A program made the position numbers and the translations under genes. This document shows, in pieces, positions 16,196-24,145 of a stretch of 64,000 nucleotides of DNA. Under the pieces are notes generated by a model. That model saw only the letters and a program-made list of their open reading frames with translations, was not told the origin of the DNA and searched no databases. This stretch comes from Chthonomonas sp. UBA2017 (GTDB taxonomy: Bacteria; Armatimonadota; Fimbriimonadia; Fimbriimonadales; Fimbriimonadaceae), in assembly GCA_002335425.1 (NCBI GenBank), contig DDCB01000035.1, positions 1-64,000 on the forward strand. The letters run 5' to 3'. How positions within the stretch are numbered: position 1 is the first letter of the stretch; every line of letters begins with the position of its first letter.

Positions 16196-17899
16196 CTACG
16201 GAGGAGGTGCGCCAGTTCCGCCGCCCGTCCACCGCCCCCCGGTTACAATCGTCAAGGGCAATGTCGCCGCCGAGTTATTCAAGATCGGATTCGCGAACCC
16301 AAACGGGGGTGCCACCCAACCGGTGATCAGCCCGGTGCCGCTGAGTCCGGTCCCGAACCAGATCAAGATCGTGCCATCGGTTTCGAGCTGACAAGCCCGG
16401 AGTTCGAACGTCATCGACGCGTTCGTGCCCGTTCCAGTGATCTCGACGGGTCGACTGATGCCGGTGCCCGCCGAATTCTTGGTTGAGAATCGCGTGCCCA
16501 CGAACTTCAAGAGCCCCAGATTGCTCTTGGCGTCCTCAAAGAGCAAAGCCCGGGCTCCGGGTCCATTCTGCTCGTGGAGAAAACAGTTGACCATCGTCAG
16601 ATTCCGGATCGACTTCCAGGGCGTTCCCGAAAACATCACCGGACCTGTGTTCGGGTCGGAGTTCACAAAAGTCGAGCCTTCGACATAGGTGTCTTTCGGC
16701 CGAAACTCCGTGGCGAGGGTGCCAAACGACTGAAACTGCAGATAACGAGCCGACGAATTGAGAATTCTCGTGTTGCGGGCGTCGCCGATCAGAACGATGC
16801 CGCCGGTCGTATGGCAATCTTGGATGAGCGTGTCTCGGTCTCCCGTCCAGAATGTGCCGTTGCCCACCTGAAATTGCCCAGACCCGGTGCAACGCAGAAA
16901 CGTCGTGCGGTAGCTCAGCATCCCGTGAATATCGAACGAGTTGCCCAAGGTGTCGTTGCCGACGCAGTCGCGAACCAAGACATCCGAGCTCGACGCGATC
17001 ATCGAGATGCCGTGTCGTAACGACTCCGAATAGCCGTTGGCCAAAGTCACATCCTTGCAATAAAAAACACTGGTGCCCCTTCCCCACCCGGCCACATCGC
17101 CGAAGACGTAATCTCGATGGTCGTATCCATCGACGATCACATCTCGGCAGAACTGGAGCCGAATGTTGTCGGTCCGCATGAACCGAGTTTTGACATTGGT
17201 CAAATTGAGCCCCGCGACCATGCTGATGTTGAACCCGCCCTCCGAGCCCCAGAGCGGCGTCCCGCCCACGAGCGTAATGTCGCGGATGGTGATGTTCGTT
17301 GTGGTGCGATAGTGGGTGAATCTTAGCTTCGGATTAAGGCTGAAGGGCCGTCCCACGGGTCGATCGAGAGTCGCGACCCGGGTCGTCGGGTTGTAGCCGA
17401 TGATCCGGACCATCTCGGCGTTGACCGGAGTCGAATTCGTATTTTCCCTCTGGTCGTCGACGATGGTATAGAAGCAGAGCGTAATCGGTGGCGGGCTACC
17501 GGATGCTAGTTGAATCGTCTGGGACCCCATCACCACCGGCAGGAGGTTCCAGCTCTCTAGGTTTGCCCCGGTGAAGACGTCGTTTGGGTTCGTGGTCTCG
17601 TTGCCCAACGTGATCATCCCAACCACTGGCGAGAGAGCCGTAATCGTGGTTCCGGTGCCGGGCGCGCCGCGCAGCGTGAAGTTTTGAAGCGGACTGTTCA
17701 CCCACGAAGGCAGGACGATGCGACTCGCGATGGTGACGGTCCGTGGCAGGGTGTAGGAGTCTTGCTCGTTCTCGATGGCTTCAAGGATCGCGGCGTTGAT
17801 CGCCGGAGCTTGATCCACTTGGGCGGTCGCACTCATGGGCACGAGGATGATCAACCACCCCAAGAGCCACATTGACCAACGAGAAATTCCTCGATTCAT
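16196..17899 (-). CDS. exported right-handed beta-helix protein
   Basis: The 567-residue product begins with MNRGISRWSMWLLGWL and a Sec signal ending near SATA. The body is built of short strands rich in Asn, Thr, Gly and Asp (FYCKDVTLANG, VLVRDCVGNDTLG, TLIQDCHTTGG), typical of parallel beta-helix proteins of the pectate-lyase type. It is probably secreted and may bind or cleave polysaccharide, but catalytic residues are not clear. The ATG at 17899 has GGGAGGGG upstream. It is transcribed ahead of the MacB-type permease, which may or may not be related to its export. Confidence 0.8.
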   Translation of the reverse strand: MNRGISRWSMWLLGWLIILVPMSATAQVDQAPAINAAILEAIENEQDSYTLPRTVTIASRIVLPSWVNSPLQNFTLRGAPGTGTTITALSPVVGMITLGNETTNPNDVFTGANLESWNLLPVVMGSQTIQLASGSPPPITLCFYTIVDDQRENTNSTPVNAEMVRIIGYNPTTRVATLDRPVGRPFSLNPKLRFTHYRTTTNITIRDITLVGGTPLWGSEGGFNISMVAGLNLTNVKTRFMRTDNIRLQFCRDVIVDGYDHRDYVFGDVAGWGRGTSVFYCKDVTLANGYSESLRHGISMIASSSDVLVRDCVGNDTLGNSFDIHGMLSYRTTFLRCTGSGQFQVGNGTFWTGDRDTLIQDCHTTGGIVLIGDARNTRILNSSARYLQFQSFGTLATEFRPKDTYVEGSTFVNSDPNTGPVMFSGTPWKSIRNLTMVNCFLHEQNGPGARALLFEDAKSNLGLLKFVGTRFSTKNSAGTGISRPVEITGTGTNASMTFELRACQLETDGTILIWFGTGLSGTGLITGWVAPPFGFANPILNNSAATLPLTIVTGGRWTGGGTGAPPP

Positions 17900-17986
17900 G
17901 CTGTTCCACACCCCTCCCTTCTGAAAAGAAGTTCCGGGTGCAGTCCACCCGTTAAAAGAGTCTACAAGAAGTAAGCAAGAATTAAC

Positions 17987-18009
17987 GGCAAATTTACAAA
18001 AAATTTGCC
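17987..18009. repeat. perfect 9-bp palindromic hairpin
   Basis: Bases 17987-17995 are perfectly complementary to 18001-18009 with a five-base loop. The site lies between the nuoF stop on the minus strand and the beta-helix gene start. It is AT-rich and lacks the usual T-run after the stem, so it may be an operator for the beta-helix gene or a weak terminator for nuoF. Confidence 0.45.
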
Positions 18010-18054
18010 ACCGCAATGAACTTCCAGCGGCCCTGATGCGTCACGTCACGTATT

Positions 18055-19362
18055 CTAACGGGGGCTCATCGTCGCCATGAGAGGCGTTTCGACCATGCTC
18101 CGCCCGTTCTTGATGTAAAAATCAAACTCTTCGGGAAACACGCGAATCGCTGCTTCCACCGGCCAGGCGGCCGCGTCGCCGAGACCACAGAACGATCGCC
18201 CATCGATCTGCTTGCAGATCTCAAGGAGCAACTGGTCATCTCCGGGCTGACCCTTCCCGTCGACAATTCGAGTCAAGATCTGAAGCATCCACTTGGTGCC
18301 CTCGCGGCAAGGCGTGCACTTCCCGCAGCTTTCGCGAGCGTAAAAGAGGGCGGTTCGCCAGATGAACTTGACGATGCAGGTGTGATCATTCAAAAACATA
18401 CACCCGCCCGAGCCGACCATGGTCTTGACGTCGCCCATCTCCTCGTAGCCGATGATCGCCTTTTCGCAGGCTTCGGCATTGATGATCGGAACTGAGCTCC
18501 CCCCAGGCACGCAGGCCTTCAGACGACCGCCTTGCATACCGCCCGACATCTCTAAGAGCTCCATCAGACTGGTGCCAAATTCAATCTCAATGTTGCCAGG
18601 GCGATTCACGTGGCCGCTGACGGAAAAAATCTTCGTTCCCCGTGAGTTCTTGGTGGCGGCGCCCAGCGTGGCGTACCACTCGCCCCCGTTTTTCAGAATG
18701 TATGGCGCACAGCAGTACGTCTCGACGTTGTTGATGACAGTCGGACGATCAAAGAGGCCAGCGATGGTCGGCAGCGGCGCATGAGGAAACTTGAGTCGAG
18801 GCATGCCCCGCTCACCCATCAGCGAGCTCATGAGGGCCGATTCCTCGCCGCACTCGTACGACCCCGCCCCTAAATGCAGGTGCAGATCGAAATTCAGTCC
18901 CGAGCCCAGGATGTTCTGACCCAAATATCCGTCGCGATAGGCCTCATCGATCGCCCGCCGCATCGCTTTGGCGGCATCGAGGAACTCTCCGCGGATGTAG
19001 ATATAGCCGACATCGCCTTGGGTGGCCACGGCGGCAATCGTCATGCCTTCGATCAGTTCGAACGGCGTTTGCTCCATGAGCTGTTTGTCTTTGAAGGTGC
19101 CGGGCTCGCCTTCATCGGCGTTACAAAGAATGTAGTGGGTGCCGTTCTTCTCTTTGGGGATCCCGTTCCACTTGATCCACGTTGGAAACCCGGCTCCGCC
19201 TCGACCGCGAAGTCCGGAGGCTTTGATCTGGTCGATCACGCCTTGACGGTCCATGCCCAGGGCGGCTTTGAGTCCTTCGTAGCCGCCGCGGGCAACATAG
19301 CCTCGGAGGGTTGCGAATTCCGATTCGTGGGCGTGTTCGAGCAGAAGTTTGAGTTCGGCCAT
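18055..19362 (-). CDS. nuoF: NADH-quinone oxidoreductase subunit F (FMN/4Fe-4S subunit)
   Basis: NuoF takes electrons from NADH in complex I through FMN and a 4Fe-4S cluster. The 435-residue product has the FMN/NADH region GRGGAGFPTWIKW at residues 53-65, ECGEESALMSSLMGERG in the middle and the cluster cysteines C346, C349, C352 (SCGKCTPCR) and C392. The ATG at 19362 gives the usual N-terminus and follows a TAGAAT hexamer ten bases upstream. The N-terminal extension open in this frame is ignored. It is separated from nuoE by two pseudopilin modules and a terminator, so it has its own promoter. Confidence 0.97.
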   Translation of the reverse strand: MAELKLLLEHAHESEFATLRGYVARGGYEGLKAALGMDRQGVIDQIKASGLRGRGGAGFPTWIKWNGIPKEKNGTHYILCNADEGEPGTFKDKQLMEQTPFELIEGMTIAAVATQGDVGYIYIRGEFLDAAKAMRRAIDEAYRDGYLGQNILGSGLNFDLHLHLGAGSYECGEESALMSSLMGERGMPRLKFPHAPLPTIAGLFDRPTVINNVETYCCAPYILKNGGEWYATLGAATKNSRGTKIFSVSGHVNRPGNIEIEFGTSLMELLEMSGGMQGGRLKACVPGGSSVPIINAEACEKAIIGYEEMGDVKTMVGSGGCMFLNDHTCIVKFIWRTALFYARESCGKCTPCREGTKWMLQILTRIVDGKGQPGDDQLLLEICKQIDGRSFCGLGDAAAWPVEAAIRVFPEEFDFYIKNGRSMVETPLMATMSPR

Positions 19363-19372
19363 CTTCAGAACA

Positions 19373-19378
19373 ATTCTA
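19373..19378 (-). promoter_or_regulatory. candidate -10 hexamer (TAGAAT) for nuoF
   Basis: TAGAAT on the minus strand ends ten bases before the nuoF ATG. It lies just downstream of the terminator of the preceding lipoprotein gene, as expected if nuoF needs its own promoter. Confidence 0.4.
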
Positions 19379-19403
19379 CCGGCCCAAGCGGGGGTTCGTG
19401 CGC

Positions 19404-19441
19404 AAAAAAGTTCGGCCCCATGCGGATTCCGCATGGGGCCG
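19404..19441 (-). terminator. rho-independent terminator after the 77-aa lipoprotein gene
   Basis: A perfect 13-bp stem (19413-19425 with 19429-19441, three-base loop) is followed on the minus strand by six T residues at 19409-19404. It separates the pseudopilin/lipoprotein unit from nuoF. Confidence 0.88.
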
Positions 19442-19464
19442 AGTAGCTGGCTGAATCTCAAGCG

Positions 19465-19698
19465 TTAGTTTCGAGATTTGCCAGGAGCCTTCACGGTGCG
19501 GGCTTCGCCAGGTTGTCCACCTTCGATGCCACCACCACCGCCACTGTTGCCGCCACCTTCGACGCCGCCGGCACCATCCGTAGCCGCGGAGCCTTTTGCA
19601 GGGGGCAACTCATCAACTTTCGGTCCGCCACAACCCACCACGGCGAGCGCCATGATCGAAGCGGCCATCAGCAGGAGCAGGCTCTTTCGGTTCTTCAT
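19465..19698 (-). CDS. small Gly-rich lipoprotein paired with a pseudopilin
   Basis: The 77-residue product has a short signal with lipobox VVGC near residue 22 and then a low-complexity tail rich in Gly, Pro and Ala ending in basic residues. It should be anchored by lipid in the envelope and exposed. Its ATG shares one base with the TAA stop of the pseudopilin at 19698-20582, so the pair is tightly coupled. The same gene order, pseudopilin then tiny Gly-rich lipoprotein then terminator, is repeated at 20820-21904. The function is unknown. Confidence 0.75.
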   Translation of the reverse strand: MKNRKSLLLLMAASIMALAVVGCGGPKVDELPPAKGSAATDGAGGVEGGGNSGGGGGIEGGQPGEARTVKAPGKSRN

Positions 19699-20582
19699 TA
19701 GCCGGGGTGACCTCCCCACAAGAATCGCGACCAATCGACGGTCGTGCAAGCTTCCTTCGAAGGAGAGCATCCGCCACCAAGCGCGTTCACGTTCAGCGTC
19801 TTAGCCGAACCGTCCGACATTGCCATTTGAACGACGCCCTTGTCAAAGTCCCAGGCGTAGCCAAATCGGAATGGGTCGGTGACCGCAGCTTGCCACGGGC
19901 CAAAGTAAACGACGACCGCAGCCGAGAAGAAGCCACCCGGAGGGCCTGAAGCTCCCCAGGGAAGCTGGGCAAACCAGTTACCGCCGCCGATCGGTGCGCC
20001 TGCCGTCGTGGTGTCCCAAACGGAGTCGACGTGCATGATCGTTCGAGCCGGCTCGGTGATCGCCGTTGTGCGGCGTCCAAACGAGTAGATTTGGTTCGGG
20101 AAGGTCGCGATATTGTTCACCGTCATCGGAGCCAACGTGTAGTAGTTGTAACCGTGGTTGGTTCGATAGGAAGCGAAGATCTGTTGATTCAGCGCAACAG
20201 TTTGGAGCGTGCCGTCAAAAGCTCGGTACAGAGTACTGTCCTTTGCTTGGGGATCGAGCGGGTGGCGAAGAAGCAGGTAGTTCTTCGTGTACGGCTGGAT
20301 GAGAACGCCTCGCGGACGGGTGTTGTTCACAACCGTTGCGGTCGCGCCCAAGACGTCTTCGGAGTAACCGTTCACTGCAGACTGGAGCGGTGGGAACGAA
20401 TCATCATAGTCGGCGGTGTACGAAATCGTACCCAGGCCGTCTTGCTTGAGGTTGTTCAGGTTAGCCGTCTTTTGAGCTTGGACCTTAGCCCGAGCGAAAA
20501 CGGGGAAGAGGATCGCCGCCAAAATGGCGATGATCGCGATAACGACGAGAAGTTCAATGAGGGTAAATGCCCTTCGTTTCAT
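19698..20582 (-). CDS. DUF1559-like pseudopilin / secreted protein (module A)
   Basis: The 294-residue product starts MKRRAFTLIELLVVIAII, a class III prepilin signal cleaved before Phe with Glu at mature position 5. The transmembrane helix is followed by a Lys/Gln linker (AKVQAQKTANLNNLKQDG). The globular part contains SYTADYDDSF, RTNHGYNYYTLAP and WDFDKGVVQMAMSDG, and ends DWSRFLWGGHPG. Such proteins are assembled or displayed by type II-like systems in Armatimonadota and Planctomycetota. GGAGG lies about ten bases before the ATG. It is a paralog of the 21014-21904 protein. Confidence 0.9.
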   Translation of the reverse strand: MKRRAFTLIELLVVIAIIAILAAILFPVFARAKVQAQKTANLNNLKQDGLGTISYTADYDDSFPPLQSAVNGYSEDVLGATATVVNNTRPRGVLIQPYTKNYLLLRHPLDPQAKDSTLYRAFDGTLQTVALNQQIFASYRTNHGYNYYTLAPMTVNNIATFPNQIYSFGRRTTAITEPARTIMHVDSVWDTTTAGAPIGGGNWFAQLPWGASGPPGGFFSAAVVVYFGPWQAAVTDPFRFGYAWDFDKGVVQMAMSDGSAKTLNVNALGGGCSPSKEACTTVDWSRFLWGGHPG

Positions 20583-20819
20583 TGTTTCAATACCTCCAAG
20601 TGGAAGTGGATATGGTTATGAATCCCTACTCTTCGACTGAGTTGCCGACGAGCTTGTTCATTGTATTCCAAATTTTCGGAATCTGTGCCGAGAATTGGAG
20701 CGAATTTCATCTTTTTTGAGCCCAACCCGGTGGGGATTCACACCTGATGGTTGGAGTTCAGACGCATTCCGACGCAAGAAGGGTTCTTTCCAGGAGCCCC
20801 GCGCAGAAATCAGGGGGAT

Positions 20820-20852
20820 AAAAAAGCCCCCTCGGCCGAGGCCAAGGGGGCT
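20820..20852 (-). terminator. rho-independent terminator after the 42-aa lipoprotein gene
   Basis: An eight-bp GC-rich stem (20825-20832 with 20845-20852) is followed on the minus strand by a run of six T residues at 20825-20820. It ends the module B unit. Confidence 0.85.
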
Positions 20853-20871
20853 GGTCAGGGCTGGAACGAAG

Positions 20872-21000
20872 TTACTTCGTTTCAGTCGGGTTGCTTTCGA
20901 GCGAGCCGCCACCGCCGCCCGCACCGCCGCCGCCGGAGCAACCAGCCAATACGGTCAGGGCCATCAGGCTCAAAACAACGAATGAAAGAACTTTCTTCAT
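20872..21000 (-). CDS. very small Gly-rich lipoprotein (42 aa)
   Basis: The product is MKKVLSFVVLSLMALTVLAGC followed by a run of Ser and Gly and the end ESNPTETK. The lipobox LAGC makes lipidation at Cys21 likely, leaving a mature peptide of only 22 residues. It lies 13 bases after the pseudopilin at 21014-21904 and just before a strong terminator. It is too short for many gene finders, but its position, signal and likeness to the 77-residue lipoprotein of module A support it. The function is unknown. Confidence 0.7.
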   Translation of the reverse strand: MKKVLSFVVLSLMALTVLAGCSGGGGAGGGGGSLESNPTETK

Positions 21001-21013
21001 ATCGCCCTTGATT

Positions 21014-21904
21014 TTACTGGGTGTGACCGCCCCAAAGGTAGCGGCTCTCATCCACGGCAGTCGTCGGCGAGGTCGTGTTGCAACCTGCATGCAGACCGTT
21101 GATGTTGATCGTTCGAGTCGAGGTGTCGACGCTCACGAACGAGATGACGCCCCGATCGAAGTCCCAAGCTCGGCCGCGTTGCATGGAGCTGGTCGTTGCC
21201 GCCAGGTTCCAAGGAGCGGTGCCCGTTGCCGCCACGTAGATGGTGGTTGCATCGAGGTTGTAGAGACACGGCGCGTTTGCCCAGACGCGTCCACCGCGAG
21301 CCGGTTGACCACTGGTGTAACCCAGGTAGGTCGTGTCGACGAACAGAATCGTTCGAGCCGGTTGTTGGACTGCCGTTTGGCTAATCGGAGCCGGTTGCGC
21401 AGTAGCGGCCGGGCCGATCAATGGCGACAGATACATGTGGTTCATGCCGTGGTTGGTTCGGTGCAGGCTCCAGTACTCGCGGAGAATCGGAGTGGTCACT
21501 GCTGCATCGGCACCGTTCCGGAACAAGAAGTTCTCGGTTGCCTCCGGGCACAGCGGGTGCCGGAGGAGCAACGTGTTCTTCATGTACGGTTGCACGAGTT
21601 GGCCTCGAGTTCGGTAGGCACCTGATGTGATCGAGGTCGTTCCCGTATCCGGAATGCCTGAATCAGCCAACCAGTTGGCTGCGTTTTGCGTCGTCGGGAA
21701 GGTTCCAACCGGGACGAAGACGTCGTCATAGTCCGCCGAATACGAGGTGGTCGCGAGACCGTCTTGCTTGAGGTTGTTGATGTTCGCCGTCTTTTGGGCT
21801 TGCACCTTGGCTCGAGCAAAAACTGGGAAGAGGATCGCCGCCAAAATGGCGATGATCGCGATAACAACGAGAAGTTCAATGAGCGTAAAGGCCTTACGTT
21901 TCAA
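21014..21904 (-). CDS. DUF1559-like pseudopilin / secreted protein (module B)
   Basis: The 296-residue product starts at a TTG codon with GGAGG eight bases upstream and reads KRKAFTLIELLVVIAII, the class III prepilin signal. The N-terminal 60 residues are nearly the same as in module A. The remainder is more diverged, but both proteins share a YDD motif, RTNHG, WDFD and the ending SRYLWGGH. The long open frame upstream of the TTG is not needed and has no such signal. It is followed by the 42-residue lipoprotein. The pair looks like a duplicated unit. Confidence 0.88.
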   Translation of the reverse strand: MKRKAFTLIELLVVIAIIAILAAILFPVFARAKVQAQKTANINNLKQDGLATTSYSADYDDVFVPVGTFPTTQNAANWLADSGIPDTGTTSITSGAYRTRGQLVQPYMKNTLLLRHPLCPEATENFLFRNGADAAVTTPILREYWSLHRTNHGMNHMYLSPLIGPAATAQPAPISQTAVQQPARTILFVDTTYLGYTSGQPARGGRVWANAPCLYNLDATTIYVAATGTAPWNLAATTSSMQRGRAWDFDRGVISFVSVDTSTRTININGLHAGCNTTSPTTAVDESRYLWGGHTQ

Positions 21905-22097
21905 AATGATGACCTCCAAGATATGAGTCCGGACGAATTTCCGCTCGGTGATCCTTCCCTTCCCAGCGAGGCTAGAAGAGGGCTGCGAACCCGGTCGGAT
22001 GCATGTCCAAGGATTGGACGATAGCCAGTATGAATTAGTTCGCGGGCTGAATGCAAGCTTCGGTCCCTGGCTTTTTCTCCTAAATTCTCGGGCTTCG

Positions 22098-22721
22098 CTA
22101 CGTGGGATTGCGCTCAGGCTCGCGCAGGTGGACCTGGACGACGACATCGGCCATCTGGACCACGGTGGAATCGGAACGGCCCCGGAGCTCGTCGAGCAAC
22201 CGATCCACCCCGGCGGTGTCGAGAGGACCAATGTACTGGTCGCCGACTTGGATGAGCGGGGCGCGATCACATGCGTTCAGGCATTCGACCTCTTCGAGGG
22301 TGAACATCCCGTCGGCCGTGGTTTCGCCATGGCCGATGCCGAGCTTTGCTTTGAGATGCTCCCAAAGCGGGTAGGCCCCGCAGACCTGGCAGGTGAGGCA
22401 GGTGCAGACTTCGATTTTGTGCTTACCGGGGACGTGCGCGGTGTTATACATGCTGTAGAACGTGGCAACGCCTTCGACTTCGGCATAGCTCCGCTGGAGC
22501 CGGTGGGCGACCTCGGCGATCGCTTCCCCGCTCAGGAATCCGCCATACTCCCGCTGAGCGATCCAGAGCCCAGGGAGGATGCAGGCTTTCCAGTTCGGGT
22601 AGTGGGTCTTCAGGGCCTCCAGTTCAGCGACGGCTCGGTCGCTGAACCGGAGGTTCAGGTCCTCGGCTCGAGGCGGCTTGGGCCGCTCGTTCACAGCCCC
22701 GATCTGCAGAAGTTCACTCAC
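22098..22721 (-). CDS. nuoE: NADH-quinone oxidoreductase subunit E (2Fe-2S subunit)
   Basis: NuoE carries the N1a 2Fe-2S cluster next to NuoF in the peripheral arm of complex I. The 207-residue product has the thioredoxin-like order of the family. Cluster cysteines are C106 and C111 (VCTCLTC) and C147 and C151 (ECLNACDRAP). Two extra cysteines, C108 and C114, are also present. The GTG start at 22721 is preceded after seven bases by TAAACT, so it may be leaderless. It is the only gene of its transcript and faces the sigma-factor gene divergently. Confidence 0.95.
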   Translation of the reverse strand: MSELLQIGAVNERPKPPRAEDLNLRFSDRAVAELEALKTHYPNWKACILPGLWIAQREYGGFLSGEAIAEVAHRLQRSYAEVEGVATFYSMYNTAHVPGKHKIEVCTCLTCQVCGAYPLWEHLKAKLGIGHGETTADGMFTLEEVECLNACDRAPLIQVGDQYIGPLDTAGVDRLLDELRGRSDSTVVQMADVVVQVHLREPERNPT

Positions 22722-22728
22722 GAGATAG

Positions 22729-22734
22729 AGTTTA
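22729..22734 (-). promoter_or_regulatory. candidate leaderless -10 hexamer (TAAACT) for nuoE
   Basis: TAAACT on the minus strand ends seven bases before the GTG start of nuoE. No Shine-Dalgarno sequence lies between. Confidence 0.4.
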
Positions 22735-22770
22735 CCGCCGATCCGAGCAGAATGCGTCCGTGCGTTGGAC

Positions 22771-22776
22771 TAGAAT
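22771..22776 (+). promoter_or_regulatory. candidate -10 hexamer (TAGAAT) for the sigma-factor gene
   Basis: TAGAAT ends 12 bases before the ATG at 22789, with GAAGAGCGAGCC between. It faces the nuoE hexamer across about 40 bases, so the two promoters overlap back to back. Confidence 0.35.
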
Positions 22777-22788
22777 GAAGAGCGAGCC

Positions 22789-23331
22789 ATGCCAGATTCG
22801 TCGGATGAATTTCGAGCCTTGATCGCGAGTCCAACTCGACTTGAGGCGTTCATTCGGCGGCATTGCCGAAACTATATCAACATCTCGAGCCCGGACGACC
22901 TCCAATCCTTGATGGACCTCGTACTCGACCGCCTCATGTCTCTTGAAGCCTCAAGTCAACTTGACCAGCTTTCTTCCGACCAGGTCTCTGCATATCTGCG
23001 ACAAGCCGTTCGATACTCGATCAGGGATTACCTTCGATATCGTTGGCAAAACCGTGAGGTCACGGGTGAGCTTGCCGAAATCGCCCTGGCCGAGACTCCA
23101 CAGAACGAGAACTCCGTCTCTATCGTCGATTGGCGCGAATCCGTCGAAAATGCGATTCGGCACTGGAAGCCGGCAAACAAGGACTTTATCCGGACCGTCA
23201 TTCGCCTCCGACTCGAAGGCCGAACCGAGGACGAAATCTCCAAATCACTCGGGATGGAAAAATCGACTTACCGAGACCAGGTGAAGCGCTTCATGAGCCT
23301 ACTGATCGAAATCTTGAATCCAGAGAGCTAA
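22789..23331 (+). CDS. sigma-70-like (ECF-type) RNA polymerase sigma factor
   Basis: The 180-residue protein has a region-2-like N-terminal half (DDLQSLMDLVLDRLMS, YLRQAVRYSIRDYLRY) and a C-terminal region-4 helix-turn-helix (FIRTVIRLRLEGRTEDEIS, LGMEKSTYRDQVKR). This is the layout of an ECF sigma factor, although the match is distant. No anti-sigma gene of a known type is adjacent. The next genes are two unknown small proteins. It interrupts the nuo region together with them. The regulon is unknown. The frame and start are well supported. Confidence 0.75.
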   Translation: MPDSSDEFRALIASPTRLEAFIRRHCRNYINISSPDDLQSLMDLVLDRLMSLEASSQLDQLSSDQVSAYLRQAVRYSIRDYLRYRWQNREVTGELAEIALAETPQNENSVSIVDWRESVENAIRHWKPANKDFIRTVIRLRLEGRTEDEISKSLGMEKSTYRDQVKRFMSLLIEILNPES

Positions 23332-23502
23332 GCGACACGGTCCGAAAGTGCTAGAAGTTCAATTCATGTAGACATTTGAGATTCTTCGGAAATTTTTTGG
23401 AAAACTCCACACATTTGCACCGTAATTCGCGATCTCCTCTGTGGCTGAGCGGACGATATTCAACAAGAACCTATCTGCATCAACCGGAGGTAAAAACCGA
23501 TC

Positions 23503-23775
23503 ATGAGTGTCATGGATTTGCAGAGCGTGAGTTCCAGTGCGCCTTACTTGAGCGACGATGACCTTGAGACCTTAATTCTGGGCATCATGGACCATCTTGT
23601 GACAAAAGTAGACCTGACGCCCGAGGCTGTCGAGGCAATCCGACAGATTCGGCAAGATTCTGCGATTCTGAGTGCATTTCAATTTCGACTTGATTTGAGT
23701 CAGAAACAAGGGCTGACTTCGCCCAGAGTGAATGCAATGATCCTTGAAGTCGTCAACAAGGTCGATAGATCGTAG
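23503..23775 (+). CDS. small acidic protein of unknown function downstream of sigma factor
   Basis: The 90-residue product is acidic and predicted mostly helical (DDDLETLILGIMDHLVTKVDL, PRVNAMILEVVNKV), without signal peptide or membrane segment. A GGAGGT lies 11 bases before the ATG. It follows the sigma-factor gene by 171 bases and could be a partner such as a regulator of it, but no family is recognised. Its last 23 bases overlap the 3' end of the unknown gene on the opposite strand. Confidence 0.6.
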   Translation: MSVMDLQSVSSSAPYLSDDDLETLILGIMDHLVTKVDLTPEAVEAIRQIRQDSAILSAFQFRLDLSQKQGLTSPRVNAMILEVVNKVDRS

Positions 23776-24103
23776 GCGACCAGACATAATTTGAGTCCAG
23801 CTGTTCGGCGAAGAAAGCCTTCGCTGCGTCCTTCAGAATCTGATCTCCAATGGCTATGACTCCCTCAGTTGTTTGACTGCGCGAAGGAGAACTCAGGCAC
23901 GGGCAGGCCTTCAACGCCATCAGATATGCGATATTTGTCAGCCGGTCGAGCTGATCTGAATTCAAATTGTTCAAGAACGTGGGTTGGAGAAGGACTTCCG
24001 CGTGGTTCAGCCAAGGCATCAGGTCCACGAGAGAACTCCTCGCCTCGGAGTAAGGCAGTTTCTCTTCACATACGGACTTCACAAACTGTTCGAACGGACT
24101 CAT
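23753..24103 (-). CDS. hypothetical protein of the nuo-interrupting island
   Basis: The 116-residue product has no recognised domain. It is mostly helical with Leu/Asn repeats (LLQPTFLNNLNSDQLDRLTN) and two neighbouring cysteines (ACPCLSS). I chose the ATG at 24103 because GGGAG lies seven bases upstream. The ATG at 24133 would add ten residues and has no good ribosome site. It lies after the nudix gene on the same strand. Its tail-to-tail overlap with the 90-residue gene is unusual. Confidence 0.5.
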   Translation of the reverse strand: MSPFEQFVKSVCEEKLPYSEARSSLVDLMPWLNHAEVLLQPTFLNNLNSDQLDRLTNIAYLMALKACPCLSSPSRSQTTEGVIAIGDQILKDAAKAFFAEQLDSNYVWSPTIYRPC

Positions 24104-24145
24104 CGTGTGCTCCCAGGCACATGATTCTGACATGAGGATGGCGGC

